Shown in pieces: positions 7,012 to 13,394 of a DNA stretch of 58,368 bases. The stretch's first letter is position 1. Every line of letters starts with the position of its first letter. The notes beneath the pieces are model-generated. The model did no database searches. It saw only the letters and a program-made list of their open reading frames with translations, and was not told where the DNA came from. The translations under genes and the position numbers were made by a program. The DNA comes from a virus: the IMG/VR virus record IMGVR_UViG_3300049259_000040, positions 1-58,368 of that record; one strand, 5' to 3'.

Positions 7012-7414
7012 CTACCGAAAGCACTCGCCTCGCGAGCCGCGGGACGGCAAGCGAGCACGGCTGTCCAATCCTCATAGACCTCTCTGCGTCGTGGCAGTCG
7101 ATCCGGAAGGTGGTGCCCATGCTCCACGGGGGTAGAACAGACTACCCAGTCAGTGCTTGGTAGGGCCTGCCGCTTACGCCGTCGTTCTGCTAGCTCCAGC
7201 AGTACTTGGCTGTTCGCGGCCCTTGACCCTGCCGGTGTTCGTACACGCTCACATGGCGTCCACGGTACTCGGCGATCTCCATCCGCGGCGGGTGTTCCCA
7301 AGGGTCTGTCTATCTGGACCCTCGCGAGCTATCCGAGGCTCGCCACCACTCACCCAGCTTACATGGCCGTAGCCAGCGGTAATCCCAACGGACAGGGACG
7401 GTGAGCTGCACAGG

Positions 7415-7442
7415 GAGCGAGGGCACACGCCTCTTCTCGCTC
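7415..7442 (+). terminator. Hairpin, possible terminator
   Basis: GAGCGAG (7415-7421) pairs with CTCGCTC (7436-7442), and a small inner GGC-ACAC-GCC hairpin can also form. No T-run follows, so termination is uncertain. Confidence 0.35.
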
Positions 7443-7496
7443 ACTATCTAGTCCGCTTATGAAGCAGCCGTCAGCAGCAGGCAAGAACTTTCGGAC

Positions 7497-7510
7497 GTGA
7501 CATTAGTCAC
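7497..7510. promoter_or_regulatory. Palindromic operator candidate GTGACATTAGTCAC
   Basis: A perfect 5+5 palindrome with a 4-base centre in an AT-rich noncoding stretch, about 60 bases upstream of the TTGACA at 7571. Its half-site GTGAC/GTCAC is the same pentamer that forms the iteron array inside the replication initiator gene (51574-51723), suggesting a shared binding protein. Confidence 0.45.
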
Positions 7511-7549
7511 ACAATAACCAGTGCATTAGCTTAAAGTTAATTAGTGCCA

Positions 7550-7578
7550 ACTGTCACAACATCATGAGTGTTGACAGT
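7550..7578. promoter_or_regulatory. Inverted repeat overlapping a -35 box
   Basis: ACTGTCA (7550-7556) and TGACAGT (7572-7578) are perfect inverted arms; the right arm covers the TTGACA at 7571-7576. A repressor bound here would block that promoter. Confidence 0.45.
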
Positions 7579-7598
7579 GCATCTATACGTGTCATCTC
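7571..7598 (+). promoter_or_regulatory. Promoter candidate of the GTGTTGACA type
   Basis: GTGTTGACA with TTGACA at 7571-7576, a 16-base spacer and CATCTC (7593-7598) as a poor -10. It shares the extended -35 with the sites at 3963 (minus strand) and 5238. It would produce the candidate small RNA and the downstream small-gene operon. Confidence 0.4.
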
Positions 7599-7604
7599 TC
7601 GCTC

Positions 7605-7719
7605 GCCGTCATGTGCGACTGACCCTCGAACGTGTCTGACTCGAAGCCCCGACCAGCCCAGCAACGCGCGTCTCGCAGTCACGCAGCGGGTGAGGTCGGG
7701 GCCTTCCCTTTCCGATTTT
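7605..7719 (+). ncRNA. Candidate small RNA ending in a GC stem and T-rich tail
   Basis: Downstream of the promoter candidate, GCCCCGACC (7646-7654) pairs perfectly with GGTCGGGGC (7694-7702), followed by CTTCCCTTTCCGATTTT (7703-7719). The loop is 39 bases and could fold further. No reading frame accounts for the conservation-like structure. The 5' end is inferred from the promoter and is approximate. Confidence 0.3.
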
Positions 7720-7758
7720 GGTGGCTAGACACAAGACTTGCTGTACGCTTCGCGAGCA

Positions 7759-7983
7759 GTGAGGCGTAAAAGCCAACGCGTGCGCCTGGCAGATGACGAA
7801 CAGATGAGGCTGAGACAACTCGCCGCGAAGATCGGTCTCGCTCCACTGGCAGAGCGCGCTCGGGTGTCTCGACTGGTGATCGGCTCAGCGATGGACGGCT
7901 TGCCGCTGTTCCCTGAGTCGGCACGACGCATCCGCGCGTACCTGTCAGCGCTCGAGGCGCCACATCCATCCGAGGTGGACTGA
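7759..7983 (+). CDS. Small helix-turn-helix-like protein
   Basis: A 74-residue basic protein if GTG 7759 is used; a TTG at 7738 would add seven residues, and neither start has a clear ribosome site. Residues about 15-65 (LRQLAAKIGLAPLAERARVS... then LFPESARRIRAYLSAL) have the size and pattern of a compact helix-turn-helix domain, so a regulator of the operon it heads is plausible but not proven. TGATG overlap with the next gene. Confidence 0.5.
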   Translation: MRRKSQRVRLADDEQMRLRQLAAKIGLAPLAERARVSRLVIGSAMDGLPLFPESARRIRAYLSALEAPHPSEVD

Positions 7984-8288
7984 TGACTACTGTTGATGAA
8001 GCTAAGGCAGCGATCGCGGACTTTACGGACCGGCCCGGAAGCGGTTACGGATGTCCGGGGTGTATAGAGGTTTCGTACCGAGAATCGTATGTGATGGACC
8101 CGCCGCCTTCGCAGGCCACTGGGTGGCATCACCAGCCGGACCGAGCTGGCTGGATCAAAAAGTGTCCAGCTACTCTAGCCGAACGTCCGTACGCATGGAT
8201 TGCGGAGATTCAGCCGGAAAAGCTCGCTGAGTTTATGACGGCTCATCAGGATCCATTTGCGCTTGATGAACTCAAGGAACTGCTGTGA
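7983..8288 (+). CDS. Hypothetical protein with CPGC motif
   Basis: A 101-residue protein containing YGCPGCIEVSYRE near residue 25 and several Trp/Pro residues (WHHQPDRAGWIKKCP), suggesting a small metal-stabilised fold. Overlaps the lipoprotein gene downstream by four bases. Function unknown. Confidence 0.6.
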   Translation: MTTVDEAKAAIADFTDRPGSGYGCPGCIEVSYRESYVMDPPPSQATGWHHQPDRAGWIKKCPATLAERPYAWIAEIQPEKLAEFMTAHQDPFALDELKELL

Positions 8289-8575
8289 CCACCCGCGTCT
8301 TCACCGTGCTTCTCTTCCTGGCTCTCACCGGCTGCGAGTCGTGCGACAAGCCTGTCGAGCCACCGCATTGCGAGCCGCCAACGCCTCCACCTTGGGTGAC
8401 AGACGACGCTGGCGATGACGCAGGCACACCGGAGCACCGCGAGCTCATCGAGCTTCTCAGGCAGCGTCCCGTGCGTACTGGGCACCAGTGCGACCGCAGG
8501 CGCGACCCGGCGTGCAAGGCAGCCAGCCGCTCGCAGCGGCGTCACAGCGGCGTGCGCAGGGTGGTCGGCTGCTGA
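8285..8575 (+). CDS. Small lipoprotein (possible outer spanin)
   Basis: A 96-residue protein with a GTG start. An N-terminal signal (VFTVLLFLALTGC) ends in a lipobox LTGC with Cys17, so lipidation and export are expected. The first residues after the Cys are proline-rich (CDKPVEPPHCEPPTPPPW), as in Rz1-type outer spanins, followed by an acidic DDAGDDAG stretch and a basic tail. An Rz1-like role is only a suggestion because no inner spanin overlaps it; superinfection exclusion is the main alternative. Confidence 0.6.
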   Translation: MTTRVFTVLLFLALTGCESCDKPVEPPHCEPPTPPPWVTDDAGDDAGTPEHRELIELLRQRPVRTGHQCDRRRDPACKAASRSQRRHSGVRRVVGC

Positions 8576-8727
8576 TGACCATCCGCCAGCAGCTCGTGGT
8601 GTTTAGCGTCGGCCTGACGCTGCTAGCAGTCGCGAGCGCGCTGGCGTCACTTCAGCATTGCGTGCTGGACGTGGTGCCGATTCACGACTCGACGTTCGAT
8701 GACAGTGATGCGGGGAGCGAGACATGA
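8575..8727 (+). CDS. Small single-span membrane protein
   Basis: A 50-residue protein beginning MTIRQQLVVFSVGLTLLAVA, one hydrophobic helix then an acidic extracytoplasmic tail (DSTFDDSDAGSET). Coupled by overlap to the lipoprotein before and the gene after. The pairing lipoprotein plus membrane protein could form an envelope complex; function unknown. Confidence 0.55.
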   Translation: MTIRQQLVVFSVGLTLLAVASALASLQHCVLDVVPIHDSTFDDSDAGSET

Positions 8728-9029
8728 CAGCGAAATGGCTACCAGCCGGCATGAACGCAGGCAGCGTGAGCACGTACAACGATGTGATGCGCTTGGTTAC
8801 GCCTAGCGCACTGCCGGAGACTCCAGAGTGGCTGCGGCGATTGGAGGCCAACGAAGACTTTCAGGAGTTCTTGCGAACGCTGCGCGGCACTCCACCCGAG
8901 TTTTTGAATGCCATGTCAGTGGTAAAAGTTTTCACTAACTTCGCCATGGCGGCCGTGCATTTCGGAGCGCTCGTTGATTCTGCCCGTCACGTGATCGAAG
9001 CCAATAGCCGAGAACGAGGCAAAGCATGA
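8724..9029 (+). CDS. Hypothetical protein
   Basis: A 101-residue mostly helical protein (ETPEWLRRLEANEDFQEFLR near the middle) with a mildly hydrophobic C-terminal helix (VFTNFAMAAVHFGALV). Four-base overlaps on both sides. No family recognised. Confidence 0.6.
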   Translation: MTAKWLPAGMNAGSVSTYNDVMRLVTPSALPETPEWLRRLEANEDFQEFLRTLRGTPPEFLNAMSVVKVFTNFAMAAVHFGALVDSARHVIEANSRERGKA

Positions 9030-9781
9030 CTGACAAGTGCGAGTGCGAGCTGTGCCGGCGTCGTGAGTTGCATCCGGAGTTGACGCCGACGTCTGTCGAT
9101 CGCGTGGACGGCGCGCGCGGCAAGCCGGTTGTCCGATGCACGAAATGCGATTGGGCGATTATCGGCGGCGTTGGATACGGGGTCGACGGTCACTGCTACG
9201 AGTGCACGGAGAAGCAGATCGAGGAGTTCACCGAGTTCGCTGCCGACGGCATGTCGCTGGACGACTCTGAGCTCTCGGCGAAGTCGTGGGAGGGGCCGGC
9301 GTTCTCCGACAAGTGGGCGCGTATGGCGCTCGACGCAATCGGCGACAAATGGCTGACTTACGTTGCTCCCGAAGCTCTCGCTCCGAGCGATTATGCCCAG
9401 CGCGCGTTCGACAACACGACCAACCTGGAGATGATCGATCCAGCGACTAAGGCTGAATGGAAGCGGCGCCTGGCTGAGTCTGCAGAGCTCGTCCCCGCCG
9501 ACGACCACGAGACGCACGAGCGTGTGCACGCCGAGACGCGCGATCGTCTTGGACTGCCACCGCAGTACGCTACCGCCAAAGCGCGGGAGGAGCGTTTGCG
9601 TGCACTCGGGTTCGAGGAACCGACTGACGAGCAACGCGCGCGCGGCATGTTCGGCGCTGGGCTGCCGAAGTACGCAACTAGCGAACTGGCGCCCGTCGAC
9701 TGCCGAGCGTGCGGCCGCGTGCTGGGAAGCCCCGAAGAGTTCATGGCGCATGAGTGCGCAGCGGAGACGAATGATGCCTAA
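9026..9781 (+). CDS. Multi-zinc-finger protein, unknown function
   Basis: A 251-residue protein with cysteine clusters at both ends: CECELC near residue 5, CTKC near 38 and CYEC near 58 could form two zinc ribbons; the C-terminal CRACGRVLGSPEEFMAHEC matches a C2HC or C2H2-like finger. The middle is a charged helical region. DNA or RNA binding is likely by analogy with zinc ribbons, but no named family is recognised. Its end overlaps the next lipoprotein gene. Confidence 0.65.
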   Translation: MTDKCECELCRRRELHPELTPTSVDRVDGARGKPVVRCTKCDWAIIGGVGYGVDGHCYECTEKQIEEFTEFAADGMSLDDSELSAKSWEGPAFSDKWARMALDAIGDKWLTYVAPEALAPSDYAQRAFDNTTNLEMIDPATKAEWKRRLAESAELVPADDHETHERVHAETRDRLGLPPQYATAKAREERLRALGFEEPTDEQRARGMFGAGLPKYATSELAPVDCRACGRVLGSPEEFMAHECAAETNDA

Positions 9782-10214
9782 GACCAAGCCCAAGTTGCCC
9801 ACCATGCCCACGAAGCCGAGCAAGCCTTCCAAGCCCAAAGCGCCGCTGTTCGGCAGCAAGAAGAAGGGCGTCGCCTGTGCTGCGCTCGCGATGAGCCTGA
9901 CGGGCTGCGCCGCAACGCAGGCGTATGTCGCGCAGCATCCCGACCAAGCCGAGATCATCAACGCCGTCGCGCAGGGCGTGCAGTGTGCCGACCCGCTCGT
10001 CGCGTCAGCCATCAACGGTGCCAGCTGGCAATCGCTCACCGCGGGCGCGCTCTCGTGCGTCATCAGCTTGGTCGACGGCGGCAAGCTCAAGCCCGAGCTG
10101 CAGACTGTCGCCGAGTCGGCTGCGTACGATCACTTGCAGCGCGCGCGTGACCGCGTCGTCACCAGCAAGGCTGTCTGCGCAGCTCTTAGCTTCGACCCGA
10201 AGCCGGCGAACTGA
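9771..10214 (+). CDS. Putative lipoprotein with Lys/Pro-rich N-terminus
   Basis: A 147-residue protein. Tandem ATG codons (9771, 9774). An unusually long, positively charged leader (KTKPKLPTMPTKPSKPSKPK) precedes a hydrophobic segment and a lipobox-like LTGC at about residue 47 (CAALAMSLTGCAATQAY). The mature part is helical with a conserved-looking CADPL and a second Cys. The basic leader is longer than a typical n-region, so export should be tested. Second of three lipoprotein-like genes in this operon. Confidence 0.55.
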   Translation: MMPKTKPKLPTMPTKPSKPSKPKAPLFGSKKKGVACAALAMSLTGCAATQAYVAQHPDQAEIINAVAQGVQCADPLVASAINGASWQSLTAGALSCVISLVDGGKLKPELQTVAESAAYDHLQRARDRVVTSKAVCAALSFDPKPAN

Positions 10215-10215
10215 C

Positions 10216-10410
10216 ATGACCTGGCTCGTCAGCTTGTTCTGTCGCGTGTTCGCTCACCACGGCGCCGGCAAGACGTGGGTGACGACGTACGAGCACAGCG
10301 ACAACGAAGGCGCTGACCCGGACGTGCTCTACCCTCGTCGCACGCTCGTGTGCGAGCGCTGCCAGGACGTGATCGAGAGCGCTATCTACGACTTGCCGGA
10401 GGATGCGTGA
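10216..10410 (+). CDS. Small protein with CERC motif
   Basis: A 64-residue protein (MTWLVSLFCRVFAHHGAGKT...) with a hydrophobic start, then CERCQDV and YDLPEDA. The Cys pair plus two His suggest a small metal site. The GTGA of the following gene overlaps its stop. Function unknown. Confidence 0.6.
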   Translation: MTWLVSLFCRVFAHHGAGKTWVTTYEHSDNEGADPDVLYPRRTLVCERCQDVIESAIYDLPEDA

Positions 10411-10616
10411 CAGCATCAGGCTGCGCTGCCAACTCAGACTTCGACCCGCACGCGTTCACCAATACGTGCGCTGACTGCGGCGATCTCTACTCGAATCTCG
10501 TGCGCCCGCCAGAAGGCGTGAAGTTCGGATCGTTGTTTGCCGATGAGGACGAGGGCGGAGACTTTGCGGTCATCTGCCTTCCGTGTCTTAAGCTCCGGAG
10601 AGCGAGCAAGAGATGA
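10407..10616 (+). CDS. Small zinc-ribbon-like protein
   Basis: A 69-residue acidic protein starting at GTG. CADCGDLYSN and a later CLPCLKLRR give a two-knuckle, zinc-ribbon-like arrangement. It follows another Cys-pair protein, so the two may be related in function. Unknown role. Confidence 0.6.
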   Translation: MTASGCAANSDFDPHAFTNTCADCGDLYSNLVRPPEGVKFGSLFADEDEGGDFAVICLPCLKLRRASKR

Positions 10617-10831
10617 CCAAGAAAGAGCAGGAACTCGACGTGTTCGTCCGCTCGATCCTCCTGGCGTGGATCGACCACAACTCGAACTGGAACGACCGGG
10701 TGGTGTCTCGCGATATTCTGAACTCCTGCGCCCGCCAGTTCTTCGGCGAAGCGGACTACGAGATGCACGTCGAGCGTGTCAGGCGCCGATGTCGCGAGCA
10801 GGACAAGGCGCGTGCGGAGGGCAGGCTATGA
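10613..10831 (+). CDS. Hypothetical helical protein
   Basis: A 72-residue protein (MTKKEQELDVFVRSILLAWI), helical and highly charged at the C-terminus. Overlaps its upstream neighbour by four bases. No known motif. Confidence 0.6.
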   Translation: MTKKEQELDVFVRSILLAWIDHNSNWNDRVVSRDILNSCARQFFGEADYEMHVERVRRRCREQDKARAEGRL

Positions 10832-10863
10832 CCTACGCGCTCGCTGCAGCGGAGGATGCGTGA
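10828..10863 (+). other. Eleven-codon reading frame between genes, duplication remnant
   Basis: ATG (in ATGA overlap with the gene before) to TGA encodes MTYALAAAEDA. Its first half repeats 20 bases found at 11075-11094 inside the start of a lipoprotein gene, and its second half repeats 13 bases found at 10398-10410. It looks like a scar of a small recombination or duplication, or a leader peptide that passes ribosomes to the gene at 10863. Confidence 0.5.
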
Positions 10864-11069
10864 TGCGCTTGCGAATCAACGCGACGCCGTCGTTATTCCT
10901 CAGCGCCATGGATGTGCGCGTGTACCGAGATCCGTACGAAGAAGGCGACGCGATTTGCATGCTGAGCCTGGCTTTGCAAGCCCAGCCGAGCATGTATACA
11001 GCGATCTGCGCTGAGCTTGAGAAGGCGGTCAACGACGTCTTGGCACTTCACATGGATGACAACGATTGA
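10863..11069 (+). CDS. Hypothetical protein
   Basis: A 68-residue protein (MRLRINATPSLFLSAMDVRV) with beta-strand-like N-terminus and a helical, acidic end (LHMDDND). Its ATG overlaps the stop of the eleven-codon frame (TGATG). Function unknown. Confidence 0.55.
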   Translation: MRLRINATPSLFLSAMDVRVYRDPYEEGDAICMLSLALQAQPSMYTAICAELEKAVNDVLALHMDDND

Positions 11070-11263
11070 TGCCGACCTACGCGCTCGCTGCAGCCCTTCT
11101 GCTCGTCGCGTGCGGCTGGCCTCGCAGCCAGTACGACCACACGTTGATCGGCCACCACGGGGCGCCAGGCGTGACCGTGGTGAGCATCTGCGAGCCGCCG
11201 TGCTGCGAGTCGGAGTTCGACGCTGGCGTTGCGACCGAGTTCCCGGAGAGTTGTTGGCAATGA
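11069..11263 (+). CDS. Small lipoprotein
   Basis: A 64-residue protein with a short signal (MPTYALAAALLLVACG) whose LVAC lipobox places the lipidated Cys at residue 15. The mature part has three more cysteines (CEPPCCESEF, SCWQ), so disulfides in the periplasm are likely. Third lipoprotein-like gene in this operon; candidates for function are superinfection exclusion or lysis. Confidence 0.6.
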   Translation: MPTYALAAALLLVACGWPRSQYDHTLIGHHGAPGVTVVSICEPPCCESEFDAGVATEFPESCWQ

Positions 11264-11367
11264 ATCGGACAGCTGCAACCAGGTTCCAGCTCGGCGGACG
11301 GCTCACGGTGAGCCGGTCCGGTGCTCTGTTTTGCCGAGCGAACTTGGTTGGAGCCGTTCGGCATTGA
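11260..11367 (+). CDS. Possible microprotein (35 aa)
   Basis: A 35-residue basic frame (MNRTAATRFQLGGRLTVSRS...) joined to the lipoprotein gene by an ATGA overlap. Only the overlap and position support it. Confidence 0.35.
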   Translation: MNRTAATRFQLGGRLTVSRSGALFCRANLVGAVRH

Positions 11368-11376
11368 GGCCAGCTC

Positions 11377-11550
11377 ATGAAAGACGACGAAGCCATCGCG
11401 CACATCAACGAGCACATGAACAAGAGCCCGGCGCGGCTGAACGTACAGCTTGCATGGCGGCACCTGCTCGTGCGTCTCGCGTGGCTTGGCGAGCTCGAAG
11501 CGGCATGGATTCAAGAGATGCATGCCAGCGAGGAGGCAACGAAGCCATGA
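11377..11550 (+). CDS. Very small helical protein (57 aa)
   Basis: A 57-residue frame (MKDDEAIAHINEHMNKSPAR...) with a Trp/Leu-rich amphipathic centre (WRHLLVRLAWLGELEAAW). Its ATGA overlap with the following gene supports it. Function unknown. Confidence 0.5.
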   Translation: MKDDEAIAHINEHMNKSPARLNVQLAWRHLLVRLAWLGELEAAWIQEMHASEEATKP

Positions 11551-11786
11551 GCCTTGTGACTATCATGGTCAGCCCGCTCTGGCGTGCGCAGATCGAAGCT
11601 GGCTCGACCGAGGTCGCTTCGATGCAGATGCGTGGCTACAAGGTCACGTACAACCCGTACGTGCCTGCGTATGCTCCGCTCGGTCGACAGCCGATGTGGA
11701 AGCGTGTCGCCCGCGCGTTGCGACTCATGAAACCGGCCAAGCGTCAGCCGCAGGTGTTCGTGCTGCCCGAGGAGGTGACGCTATGA
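11547..11786 (+). CDS. Hypothetical protein
   Basis: A 79-residue basic protein (MSLVTIMVSPLWRAQIEAGS). Start fixed by ATGA overlap; good GAGGAGG site upstream. No known family. Confidence 0.55.
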   Translation: MSLVTIMVSPLWRAQIEAGSTEVASMQMRGYKVTYNPYVPAYAPLGRQPMWKRVARALRLMKPAKRQPQVFVLPEEVTL

Positions 11787-12028
11787 GCCTTGCAAACAAA
11801 GGGCGCGACGACAGCGCCATCGACCTCGCGTACGACCCCGAGGAGCGCGTGTACGTGTGCGCCAAGTGCAGCCTGAGCGGTGACGTTGACGCGCGTCTGC
11901 CGCATCCGCAAGCAGCGCTCGAACACGTCGCGATGCACATGGTGAGCGGCGATAGCGTGCCCGAGTACGTGGGTCAGACGCTCCAGGGTGATGATGAAGT
12001 TTGGCAGTACCGGAAGGTCGAGGAGTAG
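11783..12028 (+). CDS. C2H2-like zinc-finger protein
   Basis: An 81-residue protein with CAKCSLSGDVDARLPHPQA then HVAMH, matching the C-x2-C ... H-x3-H spacing of a classical zinc finger, followed by an acidic tail. It lies three bases before the metacaspase gene and might be co-regulated with it. DNA-binding is inferred. Confidence 0.6.
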   Translation: MSLANKGRDDSAIDLAYDPEERVYVCAKCSLSGDVDARLPHPQAALEHVAMHMVSGDSVPEYVGQTLQGDDEVWQYRKVEE

Positions 12029-12031
12029 ACG

Positions 12032-12838
12032 ATGGCCAATGGATTTTCGCTTCACGTCGGGCTCAATAGCGTAGACGCGCGCCACTACGGTGGATGGGAC
12101 GGCGCTCTGTACGGCTGCGAGAACGACGCCAACGACATGGCGACCGTGGCAGCTGATGCAGGCTTCGCGCGCCAAGTCATCCTGCTGACGAAAGACGCGA
12201 CCGCTGCGCACGTGCTCGCGACGCTGCGAAGCTACTGCCAGATTGCGAAGCCTGGGGACACGGTGCTGTTCACCAACAGCTCGCACGGTGGCCAGCTGCC
12301 CGACGAGAACGGCGACGAAGCCGACCACGCCGACGAGACGATTTGCACTTACGACCGGGAGGTCTGTGACGACGAGCTCGCGGCCGTGTGGTCGCTCGCG
12401 AAGCCCGGCGTCCGCATCCTGACTGTCAGCGATAGCTGTCACAGCGGCACAGTCGTGCGGCTGATGCCGACTCCCGGCAACCTGATGCGCGAGTCTCGCG
12501 AGATGCACCCAGCTGTCGCCCGCGCGACGTACGAGCAGAACCGCGACGTGTACGATCCCATCCTGCGTGACCCCGGACTGCGCGAGTACCGCGGCCAGAT
12601 TCAAGCGTATGTGCTTCATTTAGGCGCGTGCGCTGACAATCAGACCAGCTTCGATGGCAGCGTGAACGGTCTGTTCACCGAGAAGCTGCTCGCCGTGCTC
12701 AAGAAAGAGCCCAAGTCGTACGGTGACTTGGTTGCGCGCGTGCGGCGCTTGATGCCGTCCGACCAGACGCCCGAATACCGCTACGCAGGCCCGCGCTGCC
12801 CAGCGTTCGAGGCGAGCAAGCCGTTCAGCATCACATGA
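12032..12838 (+). CDS. Phage metacaspase / caspase-fold peptidase (C14 family)
   Basis: A 268-residue single-domain caspase-fold protein. Visible signatures in order: first strand and loop FSLHVGLNSVDARHYGGW (residues 5-22); GALYGCENDANDM (24-36), the L-x-G-C-xx-D-A segment of bacterial caspase-family proteins; TVLFTNSSHGGQ (77-88) with catalytic His85; RILTVSDSCHSGT (128-140) with catalytic Cys136 in the DSCHSG motif typical of metacaspases; and acidic residues around 91-111 that could form the calcium or P1-pocket region. Both dyad residues are present, so it should be an active cysteine peptidase cutting after Arg or Lys (family knowledge). No prodomain or signal peptide, so cytoplasmic. 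Neighbours are small accessory genes and, 555 bases downstream, the terminase. Possible roles: virion-protein processing, host take-over, or counter-defence. It could also be cargo conferring a lysogen trait. Confidence 0.88.
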   Translation: MANGFSLHVGLNSVDARHYGGWDGALYGCENDANDMATVAADAGFARQVILLTKDATAAHVLATLRSYCQIAKPGDTVLFTNSSHGGQLPDENGDEADHADETICTYDREVCDDELAAVWSLAKPGVRILTVSDSCHSGTVVRLMPTPGNLMRESREMHPAVARATYEQNRDVYDPILRDPGLREYRGQIQAYVLHLGACADNQTSFDGSVNGLFTEKLLAVLKKEPKSYGDLVARVRRLMPSDQTPEYRYAGPRCPAFEASKPFSIT

Positions 12839-13113
12839 CAACTCCCAACAACGTCAAAGTCTACTGGTCAAAGTTCCAAAAGTCTGGGCTGGCGTGGCGC
12901 GTGGTTGTCAGGCAGCCAGATGGCTCCGACACGCTTCTGGAGATTCGCTCGCCGAAAGATAGCGACCTCAACGTTCACACGCAGTGGCTGAGCGACCAAG
13001 TGCTAGAGCGCGTCTCCGGAACGCTAGCCAGCATGGACCAAGCAACATGCGCGTTGGACAGCGAGTGGCCGCCCGAATACCTGCCACTGAAAGAGGTCGC
13101 CGACAAACCATGA
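12835..13113 (+). CDS. Hypothetical protein
   Basis: A 92-residue beta-rich protein (NVKVYWSKFQKSGLAWRVVV near the start, then DTLLEIRSPKDSD). The ATG overlaps the metacaspase stop by four bases, so it is co-translated with it and could be its partner, substrate or inhibitor; this is inference from position only. Confidence 0.6.
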   Translation: MTTPNNVKVYWSKFQKSGLAWRVVVRQPDGSDTLLEIRSPKDSDLNVHTQWLSDQVLERVSGTLASMDQATCALDSEWPPEYLPLKEVADKP

Positions 13114-13394
13114 CCAAGAAGCAATCGGTCAAAGAGCGCTTGGCGGAGTACATCGAGCCGCATCTCAAGCCAATGGTCACCGTGGTTGCGACCGTGGCCT
13201 ATCAGCCCGGGCGCGGCGCGATGGCGCAGATATCCGCAGCGGCGCTGCTCATCAAGACGGCGATCGAGTGCGACGAGAAGTCGGTCGAACTCACCGAGGA
13301 GCAACAGACGCGCGTCACGAGAGCGGTCGACATGCTCGAGCTAGAGCGCGAGTACCAAGAGCGCCGCGAGCGCGGTGAGTACGGCGTGTCCTGA
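13110..13394 (+). CDS. Candidate small terminase subunit
   Basis: A 94-residue helical protein whose stop shares a base with the large terminase start. Position directly upstream of terL, small size, a basic N-terminal helix (KKQSVKERLAEYIEPHLK) and a C-terminal charged coiled-coil-like helix (RAVDMLELEREYQERRERG) fit a terminase small subunit. Sequence alone does not identify the family, so the call rests on context. Confidence 0.4.
   Translation: MTKKQSVKERLAEYIEPHLKPMVTVVATVAYQPGRGAMAQISAAALLIKTAIECDEKSVELTEEQQTRVTRAVDMLELEREYQERRERGEYGVS

Larger units (their letters stand above)
7012..7758. other. Long intergenic region with operators and small-RNA signals
   Basis: About 740 bases without a convincing gene; open frames here lack ribosome sites and have disordered composition. 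It holds a hairpin (7415-7442), a perfect GTGAC-ATTA-GTCAC palindrome (7497-7510), an AT-rich stretch (7511-7545), an inverted repeat ACTGTCA/TGACAGT (7550-7578) that overlaps a TTGACA -35, and a strong 9-bp stem (7646-7702) followed by a T-rich run. It looks like a regulatory or RNA-producing locus. Confidence 0.55.

Noticed and set aside
7153-7404. Possible 71-83-codon genes in the 7.0-7.7 kb gap
   Set aside because: No ribosome site, low-complexity Ser/Arg/Pro composition, and better explanation as regulatory or RNA locus.
8987-10090. Open frame of 367 codons on the minus strand
   Set aside because: It runs opposite four overlapping + genes with good coupling and Cys motifs; the reverse frame has no motif.
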